The notes below the pieces were generated by a model that did not search any database, had not been told where the DNA came from, and saw only the letters and a program-made list of their open reading frames with translations. Of a stretch of DNA of 64,000 bases, positions 56,087-64,000 are shown piece by piece. The DNA comes from JANRIC01 sp033765345 (GTDB taxonomy: Bacteria > Bacteroidota > Bacteroidia > Cytophagales > Microscillaceae). Position numbers and translations under genes: made by a program. The DNA lies in assembly GCA_033765345.1 (NCBI GenBank), contig JANRIC010000111.1, positions 1 through 64,000 of the forward strand, given 5' to 3'. How positions within the stretch are numbered: position 1 is the first letter of the stretch; every line of letters starts with the position of its first letter.

Positions 56087-56459
56087 TTTTCGTTTTCTGA
56101 CACTTTTGTGTGAAAACCATTTGAGCTTCATTCTAAATCCTTCTTTTACCAAGAGAAGGGCTAAGGGCTGGGGATGGGTTAAATTTTACTTACTCTCGAC
56201 TGCATTCAAGGGTGTGCTGAAGATTTTTAAGCTTCTCTCTTAAAGGGGAAAAGTGATAGGTTTGCGGGAGAGAAGGGAATCCTATCAGAACACGCTGAAC
56301 AACTTGATTAGAATTGTTTAAAAGACTAAGTCTGTTTTAAACAAGCTTATTTTTTTGTGTTGATTCTCGATTTTTAGGCTAAATAAAAAACCTTACAAAA
56401 CCCCATCGGGGGGGAATAGGTATAGAAAAGATAACATTCATCAAAAAGTTCTGTGGGAA

Positions 56460-56566
56460 TAGCATCGAATGTCGTTCCTACGGAACTCAGGCGGATTGAC
56501 CGATTTCTATACATATATCGCTCCTAGTAGAGCTAAAAATCAATCCTCTTTATGTAGAGGAATCTA
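56460..56566. repeat. Dispersed-element-like stretch with three mini-hairpins
   Basis: Three small palindromes follow each other: GTTCCTACGGAAC (about 56470), GCTCCTAGTAGAGC (about 56520) and CCTCTTTATGTAGAGG (about 56546). I recall similar CGTTCCTACGGAAC-type intergenic elements in other Bacteroidota. It touches the 3' end of the HEPN pseudogene. The rest of 56087-56459 holds no gene. Confidence 0.5.
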
Positions 56567-57336
56567 TCTAAATTCAGGCTTTAGATATAATTTTTCTGTA
56601 AGTGCCTTGGTAATAACCGGAGGAAGTAAGTTTACTATTTTATCAAATGCTCTTTTGAAATCATTATATTGTCTTTCTGTCACTCCATCTTTAAATTTAC
56701 CGTCACCATGTGCAATACCATTCCTTCTTCCCAAAAATTTATTTAATAGTATTCTAAAGTTTTATCATCTAACCCAAATACATTTGCAGAAAAGCCTAAT
56801 TTATAAAGTATTTTGTCAATTACCTCCGCAGTCAAATTTGATTCTGTGTAGAGAATAGAGTCTTGGTCATCATGCCTTGAACTAATGGGTAGATTTACCT
56901 TATTTGATAATTTTAGATTTTCAATTTCACGAAGTAAAAAATCACGGTTTTTCAATCTTTGCGTCGATTTATTCAATTCATCACTATCTAAATTTATTGT
57001 ACGATTTTGCAACTCATATTGGCGAAAAATTTTATGAAGAGAGGTAGTTGTTAGAACATCTATAGCTTTGGAAAGATCAACTTTTTCTTCATGAATGGCA
57101 TTCACATAAACTTCAAATGATCTTCGGAAAAAGCCTTCAAAATGAGCATAAAGGACTAATACCAACACCTTTCTAAAACGATTTTTATCATCTTCTACTT
57201 TTTGTTTAGAAGCCTCTGAAGAATCAAGAACACGAAAATTGTTAAGTTGGTTATTAAAAAAAGCTATTTCATCAAGTCTCCAGGTTAGCTCTTCCTCGAT
57301 TTCCTGCCTATATTTTTGGATATCAGCGTTCGTCAT
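56564..57336 (-). pseudogene. MAE_28990/MAE_18760-type HEPN nuclease with a frameshift before its active site
   Basis: From ATG 57336 the frame gives an HEPN-like protein (LVLVLYAHFEGFFRRSFEVY near residue 60) that stops at TAA 56743-56745 right after GLDDKTLEYY. In the next frame, with no gap, comes LNKFLGRRNGIAHGDGKF and then KPEF just before a TAG at 56564-56566, which is exactly the expected C-terminal end including the R-x4-H ribonuclease motif (RRNGIAH). One missing T in TATTAAATAAA restores a single 257-codon frame. The active site is therefore out of frame. The upstream DUF262 gene overlaps by four bases (ATGA) and is intact. Confidence 0.85.
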
Positions 57337-58475
57337 AAATCGCTAAAAAAATTTTTAGCTATTTCAATTCTTTGCTCTAGATATTTTAGATATTGTCCAC
57401 CGCTTGTCGCCTTATGATCTTTATTTTGTGTTACATCTGCAAAATTTTCATCTTTTTTAAGACTAGAAAATTGGTTTTTAAGTCTATCTAATTGCGTTGT
57501 ATTATCTATATCAATTAGGTGAATCAGTTGAGACATAGCTACACTGATAGCTTCATAATGAAATGCTAAGAACTGTTTTGTAAATATATTTTGGTTGTTT
57601 AATTTTGAAAAAGCATTTTTACCTAGGCATTTATTAATAATTAAAAAAGTTTTTTGGAATACCTTTGTTTCTTTTTCATAATCAAAAGATATGTCTCCAC
57701 TAGACACATCCTCGGCGTACTTAGTCATAAAATAAGCTAGAGTATCTCCCTCATTTTCCCTGCGATACTGTCTTAAATCAGCATTTTTAATAGTGAAAAA
57801 TCTTAAAACTAACTCATCATCATATTGACGATCACGCTGATAATCAGTAACATATTTAGTACATTCTACAAAGTTAACATCTTTAGATAGATCTTGTATT
57901 AATTTTATAAAATCTTCTCCCAAGAACCTTATTGTACTATTTCTAATTTCTTGCGCCTCAAGTAAAGAACCACCCGTATTTAATCTTTTGAACATGTCAT
58001 ATTTTATTCTCGGAGGGCTTTCCTTTTTAATGATATACATTTTCACATAACTTCTTTTCACTTTGATACGCAGTCCGGGCGAAAGATCATCTACGTTAAG
58101 CCCATTAAGTTCAGGGACTATTTCACAATCCCTGAGTTCTAATTTATCTCCATCGGGATAACGTTTACTTTTCAGATCACCCATAAAATGAAGATAGGAT
58201 GATATTCTCTGTAAACCGTCAATCAATTCATATTTTCTCGTTTCAGTTTCAATTACAAAAATAGGAGGGATCGGTAAACCTAGAAGTAGAGACTCGATGA
58301 GTTGAGATTGTTGTGTTTTAGTCCATCTAAATAATCTTTGATATGCCGGACGAATCTCCAGTTCACCGCCACTATACATAGAAGATATTTCTCCAAAGGA
58401 AATATCAAAAGAGTCCGTGTTAACCCTTAAAGCTTTGGAATCAATGGAATCGAGAAGACTTTCAGCTATTGTCAT
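57333..58475 (-). CDS. DUF262 domain protein
   Basis: This 380-aa protein has the ParB/Srx-like DUF262 core: RPAYQRLFRWTKTQQSQLIE near residue 42, LLLGLPIPPIFVIETE, and KYELIDGLQRISSYLHFMGD with the DG(Q/L)QR nucleotide-binding motif. A helical C-terminal half follows. DUF262 proteins occur in anti-phage modules (for example the GmrS-like part of type IV restriction systems) and are often coupled to an HEPN gene, as here. It may sense or regulate through NTP binding. Confidence 0.85.
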   Translation of the reverse strand: MTIAESLLDSIDSKALRVNTDSFDISFGEISSMYSGGELEIRPAYQRLFRWTKTQQSQLIESLLLGLPIPPIFVIETETRKYELIDGLQRISSYLHFMGDLKSKRYPDGDKLELRDCEIVPELNGLNVDDLSPGLRIKVKRSYVKMYIIKKESPPRIKYDMFKRLNTGGSLLEAQEIRNSTIRFLGEDFIKLIQDLSKDVNFVECTKYVTDYQRDRQYDDELVLRFFTIKNADLRQYRRENEGDTLAYFMTKYAEDVSSGDISFDYEKETKVFQKTFLIINKCLGKNAFSKLNNQNIFTKQFLAFHYEAISVAMSQLIHLIDIDNTTQLDRLKNQFSSLKKDENFADVTQNKDHKATSGGQYLKYLEQRIEIAKNFFSDL

Positions 58476-58775
58476 TGTTTCGCTTCAATTTAGCTTTGAA
58501 ATTTATCAAATTTACAATAAAATATTGAAAACTTGTTGGGTTTTAAAAAAACGATAAAATAAATCCTTTAGATATTGTGCGTAGATTGCATCTAAACTCA
58601 CAAATTACGTAAATCTGCGAACACATTGCCAGAAAGAAGCTAAGGAAAACTTCTTATTTTTCAGTCTTGAATTATACGGAGAATTGGGTAGATTTCACAA
58701 AAGCCATTTTATTCGATAATGAGGTTTGCGCTCAATAAACTACATAAGTAAACCAATCGAGTAAAATAAGCCCAC
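58476..58775. other. 300-bp spacer
   Basis: AT-rich; no gene, repeat or clear promoter is seen. Confidence 0.4.
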
Positions 58776-59012
58776 TTAGTCTTCTTTACGGGTAATAGGA
58801 TAATTTACATCTTCATAGAGATACCCTTCGGAGAACTTTTTTTCTGAACCTATTCCATCTTTCAAAATATGCAAGACCATCCATATAATCAGAAAATGAG
58901 ATAAAGAAAAAAGCAGGAGGATCAATACATAAGAAGTATTAAAAAGGAGTAAGATTGTATACATATACACAAAACCTGTGGTGAATAAGATCGGAAATTG
59001 GATGGATTTCAT
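58776..59012 (-). CDS. Small two-TM membrane protein (78 aa)
   Basis: Two adjacent hydrophobic helices (FPILFTTGFVYMYTILLLF and VLILLLFSLSHFLIIWMVLH) are followed by a soluble tail with FSEGYLYEDVNYP. Homologous-looking small proteins with the GYxYEDV tail are common in Bacteroidota, and their function is unknown. It is divergent from the prenyltransferase gene. Confidence 0.7.
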   Translation of the reverse strand: MKSIQFPILFTTGFVYMYTILLLFNTSYVLILLLFSLSHFLIIWMVLHILKDGIGSEKKFSEGYLYEDVNYPITRKED

Positions 59013-59137
59013 AAATTTTGATTTTTATTTAAAAAAACAACAAAAACAGGCAAAAGTTTGGACGATTTTAAATTTGAAAAATGTGTTTTTTCTGAAATTA
59101 TCTATATTTGGCTTACAAAATTCTAATCATTCTGCGT

Positions 59138-60016
59138 ATGATCACCAAAGCCACATGGCTTCACCTTCGACTTCCCTTTTCATTGCTCCTGATGCCTGTT
59201 TTTTGCTTTGCGGTGGGCGTAGCACAATCCGGAGACTGGTATAGATTTGTGCTTGTCTTTTTTACCTTACACGCCTTGGTGTATCCGGCTAGTAATGCCT
59301 ATAATTCATATTATGACAAAGACGAAGATAGCATCGGCGGGCTCAGAAACCCTCCTCCAGTGAGTAAAGAGCTACTTTATACGGCCTGGGTGCTGGATAT
59401 AGTTGCTGTGTTTTTGGGGCTTTTGGTCAGTCTTTGGTTTGCTTTGGGTGTTTTGATTTATGGCTTGGTTTCCAAAGCGTATAGCCATGAGCGTATCCGC
59501 CTGAAAAAGTATCCGATTACAAGTTGGTTGGTCATTGGGGTATTTCAGGGGGCTTTTGTGTTTTGGATGGTGTATCAGGCTTTGTTGGGAGCTTCGTGGG
59601 AATCTTTGATGGAAAATAAAATTGTATATGCTGCCTTGCTAAGTACTTGGATGCTTTGGGGTTCGTATCCGATGACTCAGGTCTACCAACATCAGGAGGA
59701 TGCACGGCGGGGAGATAAAACACTGAGCAGAATGCTTGGTATCAGGGGTACATTCTTTTTTGCCATTATCATCTTTGGCGGGGCTGCGGGAGGTTTTTTT
59801 CTGTATTTTTGGGAATTTTATTCTTTTTGGATGGCTGTTTTTTATGAATTGGCCATGCTGCCGATTGTGCTCTATTTTTTATTTTGGTTTTACCGGGTAT
59901 GGCAAGATAAGTCCCAGGCTAATTTTGATTCTGCTATGCAGTTAAATATAATTTCAGCGGTATGTATGAATGGATTTTTTATTGTTTTTGGGATTTGGGT
60001 GGCTTTGAATGCCTAG
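59138..60016 (+). CDS. UbiA-family prenyltransferase
   Basis: This 292-aa polytopic membrane protein has about eight TM helices. The first Asp-rich motif, NAYNSYYDKDEDSIGG, fits the NxxxDxxxD prenyl-diphosphate-binding signature, and a second region MTQVYQHQEDARRGDKTLSR holds the other Asp motif (D..(R)GD). It transfers a polyprenyl or related group to an aromatic or lipid acceptor; the acceptor cannot be told. ATG at 59138 (MITKATWLHLRLPFS) is preferred over a TTG at 59108. Confidence 0.85.
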   Translation: MITKATWLHLRLPFSLLLMPVFCFAVGVAQSGDWYRFVLVFFTLHALVYPASNAYNSYYDKDEDSIGGLRNPPPVSKELLYTAWVLDIVAVFLGLLVSLWFALGVLIYGLVSKAYSHERIRLKKYPITSWLVIGVFQGAFVFWMVYQALLGASWESLMENKIVYAALLSTWMLWGSYPMTQVYQHQEDARRGDKTLSRMLGIRGTFFFAIIIFGGAAGGFFLYFWEFYSFWMAVFYELAMLPIVLYFLFWFYRVWQDKSQANFDSAMQLNIISAVCMNGFFIVFGIWVALNA

Positions 60017-60024
60017 TATAAAAA

Positions 60025-60065
60025 ACAAAAACGCAAAGTCGCCCAACACTTCTTTACGTTTTTGT
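60025..60065. terminator. Bidirectional terminator
   Basis: ACAAAAACG (60025-60033) and CGTTTTTGT (60057-60065) bracket an inner AAAG/CTTT, lying between convergent genes. Confidence 0.6.
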
Positions 60066-60101
60066 ATGGAAATTCAATGATAAATCAAAGCTGGAAACAA
60101 A

Positions 60102-63100
60102 TTATTGTTTCCAGAATTTCTTTTGGATAGTCTGCCCGCTTTCGCTTGTAATTTGCAAGATATAAAGCCCTGGTTTTAAATGGCTTACACGAATTTCTAG
60201 GGAATAATCATATTGATTGGCATTCAATCCTTCATAGTGTTTCCCCTGAATGTCTATTAGCCTGAAGCTTTGGATCTTTTCACCCGAATGTTTGATCGTG
60301 ATTTGATCGCTGGCCGGATTGGGGTACAAATCCCAGTTTGGTGCTTGATTTACCTCAGAAACATTCTGTGATTTGACATTGCTAGACGTAACCGTGCTTC
60401 TGATCTCAGGCAAAGGAACTAGCTCCCAAAAGAAGGTTTCAAAAGTGCCGATTGTCTTTCGGTTGCAATTCATAGGGCTAAGACCGTTTTCGGAAGAGAT
60501 ATACGATCCATTCGTGGCTTTGAAGGCAACACGGTTGTCTCCTAAATCTATCCATTCAAAAGTCTCTGTGCTGCTGATATTGCTGCGATTGCAGTTCATC
60601 GCTTTTAGGCCGTTTTCAGAAGAAACATATTGATTATTACTTCCCTTCAGGGCAATTTTGTTTTGATTTATTTTGACGACTGTAAATTGCTCCCATCCAG
60701 CCCTGGAAGTGCGGTCACAGGTCATGGCCTTGAGTCCGTTATTAGAAGAAACGTATTTCTGATTATTTCCTTTCAGCCAGACGACCTGCCCCACAGGAAT
60801 TGGGGCAGAGGTAATTCCCCAGTTGAAAGTCTCCCAGTCACCGACTTTGCCTCGGTTGCAGATCAAAGGTTTGTAGCCGTTTTCAGAAGAAACGTATTGG
60901 CTATTATTTCCTTTAAGTGCAAAGCGATAATTCCCCAGATCAATCCAATCAAATTTTTCATAGCTCCCGATTTTGCTTCGGTTACAATTCAGAGTAGTGC
61001 TTCCGTTTTCGGAGGATACAAAAAGCATATTGCTTCCCTGGAGGGCTATTTTCCCGTTGCCAGCGTCTATGACCTTAAATTTTTCCCAGTTTTCAATGTT
61101 ATCTTTATCACAGCTAAGGGATTTGCTGCCATTATTGGAGCTGACATATCGCCCATTATTGCCCATGATCCAGATGGTTCTTCCGACAGGTGAGCTAATG
61201 AGTGAACTGCTGGATAAAAGATTACCCGGATAATTAAACACCATGTAAGCCATAGTTTCCTGGGGGTGATTGGTTTCCTGATCGCGAGATTTCTCTTCTT
61301 CAATAAATACCTCCATGCTGTTTGCCGTCACATTTTTGTAGCGTAATGAGCAGGTATCCGCCCCATTGTAACTTTGTATTGCCATCAAAACAACCGCATC
61401 GACATCATAACTTTGTTTGAATGTGAGTTTTTTCCATTTGTGATCTATGGAAGAGGTTGCAGCTTCAAATTTATTATCTGATCCATAAATGCTTGGTTCT
61501 AAGGCAATCCAGTTGACCGTCTCTGGGCTATAAGAACGATTAGCTTGGGCTTCTTCTTTTTGTAATCTAATTTGAAAAGAAGAAGAATAGACTTCTTTGT
61601 GGCGAGTAACCAATGCCGATGAATCACTGGCAGAGGCACATTGACTAAAAACAATCGGCGTACTTTTGAATTTTTCGGTGAAACTTACCTTACGCCACTG
61701 ACTATCCACTAGGTATTGAATACCTGCCTGTAAAACTTTGCCATTGGCCAGGCGATGTACCCCAGCCTCCACTACCATATAATGGCACATTTCACCTAAG
61801 TGGCTGCCATTGAGGTAATTCCATTCATCAATTTGAAATTGAAAACTACCAGATGTTACATTTCTTACGCGCAAAGTAGCCGGAGCTTGGTCTTCGTATT
61901 TAAGTGCCCCCATAATGACTACTGGGTTGGCATAGCGGTTTCTTAATCTTACCAGATGCCACTGGCTTGCATTACTCTGCGTTATAAAAAGTTTGCCTAC
62001 CTCTCCAACACCGCTAAAAACAGGCGATGGCCCTGGATCACTAGAGAATTGGTTATCCAGTAAGCTAAGTTTTTTATTTCCAACAGTAAATTGATCAAAA
62101 CCCGTACTACGCATCGTCATAGCATCGGCTCCCAGCCAATCTATAAGCAAAGAGCCGAACACACTTCGGTAATCATGCTGCAAAACCCTGGGTGCACCTC
62201 CACTATCCAGGTCTGAAAGGTTGACATTGGTACCTGTCACGCCGGATTTGACACGTGGTCCGAAGACAAACATAGGACCAAGCGTACCGTGGTCAGTGCC
62301 TTGATTAGCATTTTCCTGGGCTTTTCGTCCGAATTCAGAAAAAGCTACCGAAATCACTCGATGATCTGCTTTGAGGGCTTTTAAATCATCATAAAAAGCT
62401 TTGACCGAGTCGGCAAGATGCGCCAACAGGTCGGCGTGTCGGCCTGCTTGCCCTGCATGGGTATCAAATCCACCCAGTGAAACCATATACACTTTGGTCT
62501 GGCTTCCCCCACTGATGAGCCTGGCTACGGTCTTAAGTTGCCCTGCAAGACTGCGATTGGGATAGCTCAACATATTTTTACCTTGATTAAATACCTCAGA
62601 AATGCGACCCGCAAACTCACCAGTATTATTCTGTATCTGAACGAGATACTCCAGCTCTGTGCCATAATCCGAATTGGGGAATGAAGAAGGGGGCAAACCA
62701 CCAATCTGGTTGATCAAATTAAAAAAACCGCTTGGGTTTTGTCCGCTTAGTGTCAGTGCTACGGCGTGTTGTTCTTCGGTATGGAAGCCCAAAGAAAGGG
62801 TGTTTTCTCCAATTTGGATTCCAAGTGGGTCAGCTTGTACCGGAGTAGGTCCTTTTAAAAACTCAGGGTATCTCGATTCTAAGTATCTTCCTATCCAGCC
62901 TTCCCGGAGATTAAAATATTCTTCTCTCCCATCTCCTCCTGTAAGCCATAAATCGGTAGATTTGAAGTGAGAGCGATTGCTCTCCGGATACCCAACCCCT
63001 TGTATAATATTGAGTTTGCCTTCTTCATACATCGCTTTCATGGATAACAAACCGGGATGAAGACCAACAGCATTTTTATTGCTGAGGCGGCTGTCGAGAT

Positions 63101-63371
63101 TGACATAAGCACCACTACCCGTTTTGGGAAGGCGCAAAGAAGGGCGTAATTTGACATATCGGTCATATTGGTCTATGGGAACTAAGGTATTGATGCCATC
63201 ATTGGCTCCTGCCAAGCGAATAATCACCAAAACCCGCTCATTCAAATCATCCGCATTTAGTGCCGATACCATGGTAGGAGTAGCAAATGCTCTAACAGGC
63301 AGCGCATTTAGGAGCAAGGGAGTCATTGCCAGGGGGGCAGATATTTTAAGAAAATCTCTTCTTTTGATCAT
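60102..63371 (-). CDS. DUF1501 protein with fascin-like repeats and T9SS tail (1089 aa)
   Basis: N-terminus MIKRRDFLKISAPLAM carries a twin-arginine signal (RRDFLK). DUF1501 (sulfatase-like fold; about 40-450) shows LVIIRLAGANDGINTLVPID, SLGGFDTHAGQAGRHADLLA, SVAFSEFGRKAQENANQGTD and HGTLGPMF. Two or three beta domains follow (about 480-700; WRKVSFTEKF...TPIVFSQ and WKKLTFKQSYDVDAVVLMA). Next are six fascin-like lobes (about 730-985) with YVSSENG and (C)NR motifs, two beta-trefoils. A T9SS tail starts at YPNPASDQ (about 1012). It follows the DUF1800 gene by 21 bases, the typical DUF1800-DUF1501 pair. The enzyme activity of DUF1501 is unproven. Confidence 0.88.
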   Translation of the reverse strand: MIKRRDFLKISAPLAMTPLLLNALPVRAFATPTMVSALNADDLNERVLVIIRLAGANDGINTLVPIDQYDRYVKLRPSLRLPKTGSGAYVNLDSRLSNKNAVGLHPGLLSMKAMYEEGKLNIIQGVGYPESNRSHFKSTDLWLTGGDGREEYFNLREGWIGRYLESRYPEFLKGPTPVQADPLGIQIGENTLSLGFHTEEQHAVALTLSGQNPSGFFNLINQIGGLPPSSFPNSDYGTELEYLVQIQNNTGEFAGRISEVFNQGKNMLSYPNRSLAGQLKTVARLISGGSQTKVYMVSLGGFDTHAGQAGRHADLLAHLADSVKAFYDDLKALKADHRVISVAFSEFGRKAQENANQGTDHGTLGPMFVFGPRVKSGVTGTNVNLSDLDSGGAPRVLQHDYRSVFGSLLIDWLGADAMTMRSTGFDQFTVGNKKLSLLDNQFSSDPGPSPVFSGVGEVGKLFITQSNASQWHLVRLRNRYANPVVIMGALKYEDQAPATLRVRNVTSGSFQFQIDEWNYLNGSHLGEMCHYMVVEAGVHRLANGKVLQAGIQYLVDSQWRKVSFTEKFKSTPIVFSQCASASDSSALVTRHKEVYSSSFQIRLQKEEAQANRSYSPETVNWIALEPSIYGSDNKFEAATSSIDHKWKKLTFKQSYDVDAVVLMAIQSYNGADTCSLRYKNVTANSMEVFIEEEKSRDQETNHPQETMAYMVFNYPGNLLSSSSLISSPVGRTIWIMGNNGRYVSSNNGSKSLSCDKDNIENWEKFKVIDAGNGKIALQGSNMLFVSSENGSTTLNCNRSKIGSYEKFDWIDLGNYRFALKGNNSQYVSSENGYKPLICNRGKVGDWETFNWGITSAPIPVGQVVWLKGNNQKYVSSNNGLKAMTCDRTSRAGWEQFTVVKINQNKIALKGSNNQYVSSENGLKAMNCNRSNISSTETFEWIDLGDNRVAFKATNGSYISSENGLSPMNCNRKTIGTFETFFWELVPLPEIRSTVTSSNVKSQNVSEVNQAPNWDLYPNPASDQITIKHSGEKIQSFRLIDIQGKHYEGLNANQYDYSLEIRVSHLKPGLYILQITSESGQTIQKKFWKQ

Positions 63372-63392
63372 GGTTTGACTGATTAGTTGGTT

Positions 63393-64000
63393 TTACATAA
63401 GTTGATATTCGGGACTTGAAAAAAGAGCCTGGCAAAGATTGTTTAGAGGGATCGAGATTGCTGAGGCATCTCCGGTGCTGAGGTACTGATTCCATTCCAC
63501 CTCCCAATTGATGAGGCTGAGCCCTCCCAGAAGAATCTCTAGGAAATAATTAAAGCGATCTTGAGGCAATGCTTCAGGAAACATAAAGTCTGCAAAAGTT
63601 TGGACAATAGTAGTGGCATTTTGAGGGCTTGCAAAATAGCCCGAACTACGTACAAAGTCAACCACATCTGCTTGTACACTTAAATCTTTATTGCTGTTGT
63701 ATTGCTTCCCGTTGAGAATCATCTTTCCGATGCTGAGGCGGGGGGGCAAAGTCACAGAGTTAAACCAAAGTCTATGATAATCAGGCTCTTGGTAATAAGG
63801 AGGATAACCCGCTACCGTGGGAGGAGCCCAAAAAGGCATACCTGTTTCTTTCAAATAATATTGTATCGCATCTCCGAATAAATCCTGAAAATAGGCAGTA
63901 GGGTCGTTTTTGGGGTTAGGGACTTCAAGCTCAAAAAAGCTCATAGAAGCAAAAAACAATTCCATGGGGGATTTTATTTTAGAGCCTATGATTTCATCAC
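63393..64000 (-). CDS. DUF1800 protein, C-terminal part (runs off the window)
   Basis: The frame is open to the right edge; the upstream codons read DEIIGSKIKSP before MELFFASM, so the Met at 63965 is internal. DUF1800 features seen are the KSPMELFF segment, GMPFWAPPTVAGYPP and a C-terminal LFSSPEYQLM, the standard (L)xSPEYQ ending. DUF1800 genes usually precede a DUF1501 gene and both encode exported proteins. The first part of the gene is outside the window. Confidence 0.88.
   Translation of the reverse strand, partial: DEIIGSKIKSPMELFFASMSFFELEVPNPKNDPTAYFQDLFGDAIQYYLKETGMPFWAPPTVAGYPPYYQEPDYHRLWFNSVTLPPRLSIGKMILNGKQYNSNKDLSVQADVVDFVRSSGYFASPQNATTIVQTFADFMFPEALPQDRFNYFLEILLGGLSLINWEVEWNQYLSTGDASAISIPLNNLCQALFSSPEYQLM

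Overview
The window looks like chromosomal DNA from a member of the Bacteroidota, probably a Cytophagales-like gliding or marine lineage. The evidence is five very large or multi-domain exported proteins ending in type IX secretion (T9SS, Por) C-terminal sorting domains, promoters of the Bacteroidota form TTG-N19-TAnnTTTG, few Shine-Dalgarno sites, a three-gene proton-translocating transhydrogenase operon, and families typical of the phylum (DUF5686, DUF6992, DUF6261-like). Species cannot be read from the sequence.

Layout. 0-3.6 kb: a 42-bp repeat, an Uma2-type nuclease-fold gene with an unusual 5' end, a DUF1415 gene, nudK and a DUF6992 gene. 3.7-24.9 kb: three tandem, same-strand paralogues of 2357, 2354 and 2007 residues, each with a signal peptide, a string of Cys-bounded beta-sandwich repeats, a carbohydrate-binding-like region and a T9SS tail, separated by terminators. 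25-36 kb: a DUF5686 outer-membrane protein, an unknown two-gene module with a broken nuclease, sdaA, a band-7 protein with an Arc-type repressor, two small paralogous proteins, recO, moaD-moaE separated by a 9-bp tandem repeat, and a broken HipA-like/DUF3037 pair. 36-47 kb: a lipoprotein, a coiled-coil/TM/TPR/LRR protein, a 1964-residue secreted glycoside hydrolase-like protein, a ten-copy 41-bp repeat and a DUF6261-like gene. 47-52 kb: a repeat-rich zone with a disrupted TPR-CHAT gene, a disrupted PIN toxin with intact antitoxin, and several palindromic elements. 52-64 kb: tRNA-Leu(GAG), the pnt operon, msrB, a DUF262/HEPN pair with a frameshifted HEPN gene, a UbiA-type prenyltransferase, and a DUF1800-DUF1501 secretion-type pair running off the right edge.

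The most notable pattern is that at least five conflict-type or toxin-type effectors (PD-(D/E)XK-like nuclease, HipA-like kinase, CHAT protease, PIN RNase, HEPN RNase) are each interrupted by a stop, frameshift or truncation. Where there is an adjacent partner (antitoxin, DUF3037, DUF262, 201-aa protein) it is intact, and nearby housekeeping genes are intact. The second notable pattern is the architecture of the giant secreted paralogues: one repeat domain is inserted inside a loop of another in all three copies, and a further jelly-roll insertion is present in only two.

All assignments come from reading the sequence and recalling family signatures. No database search was possible.
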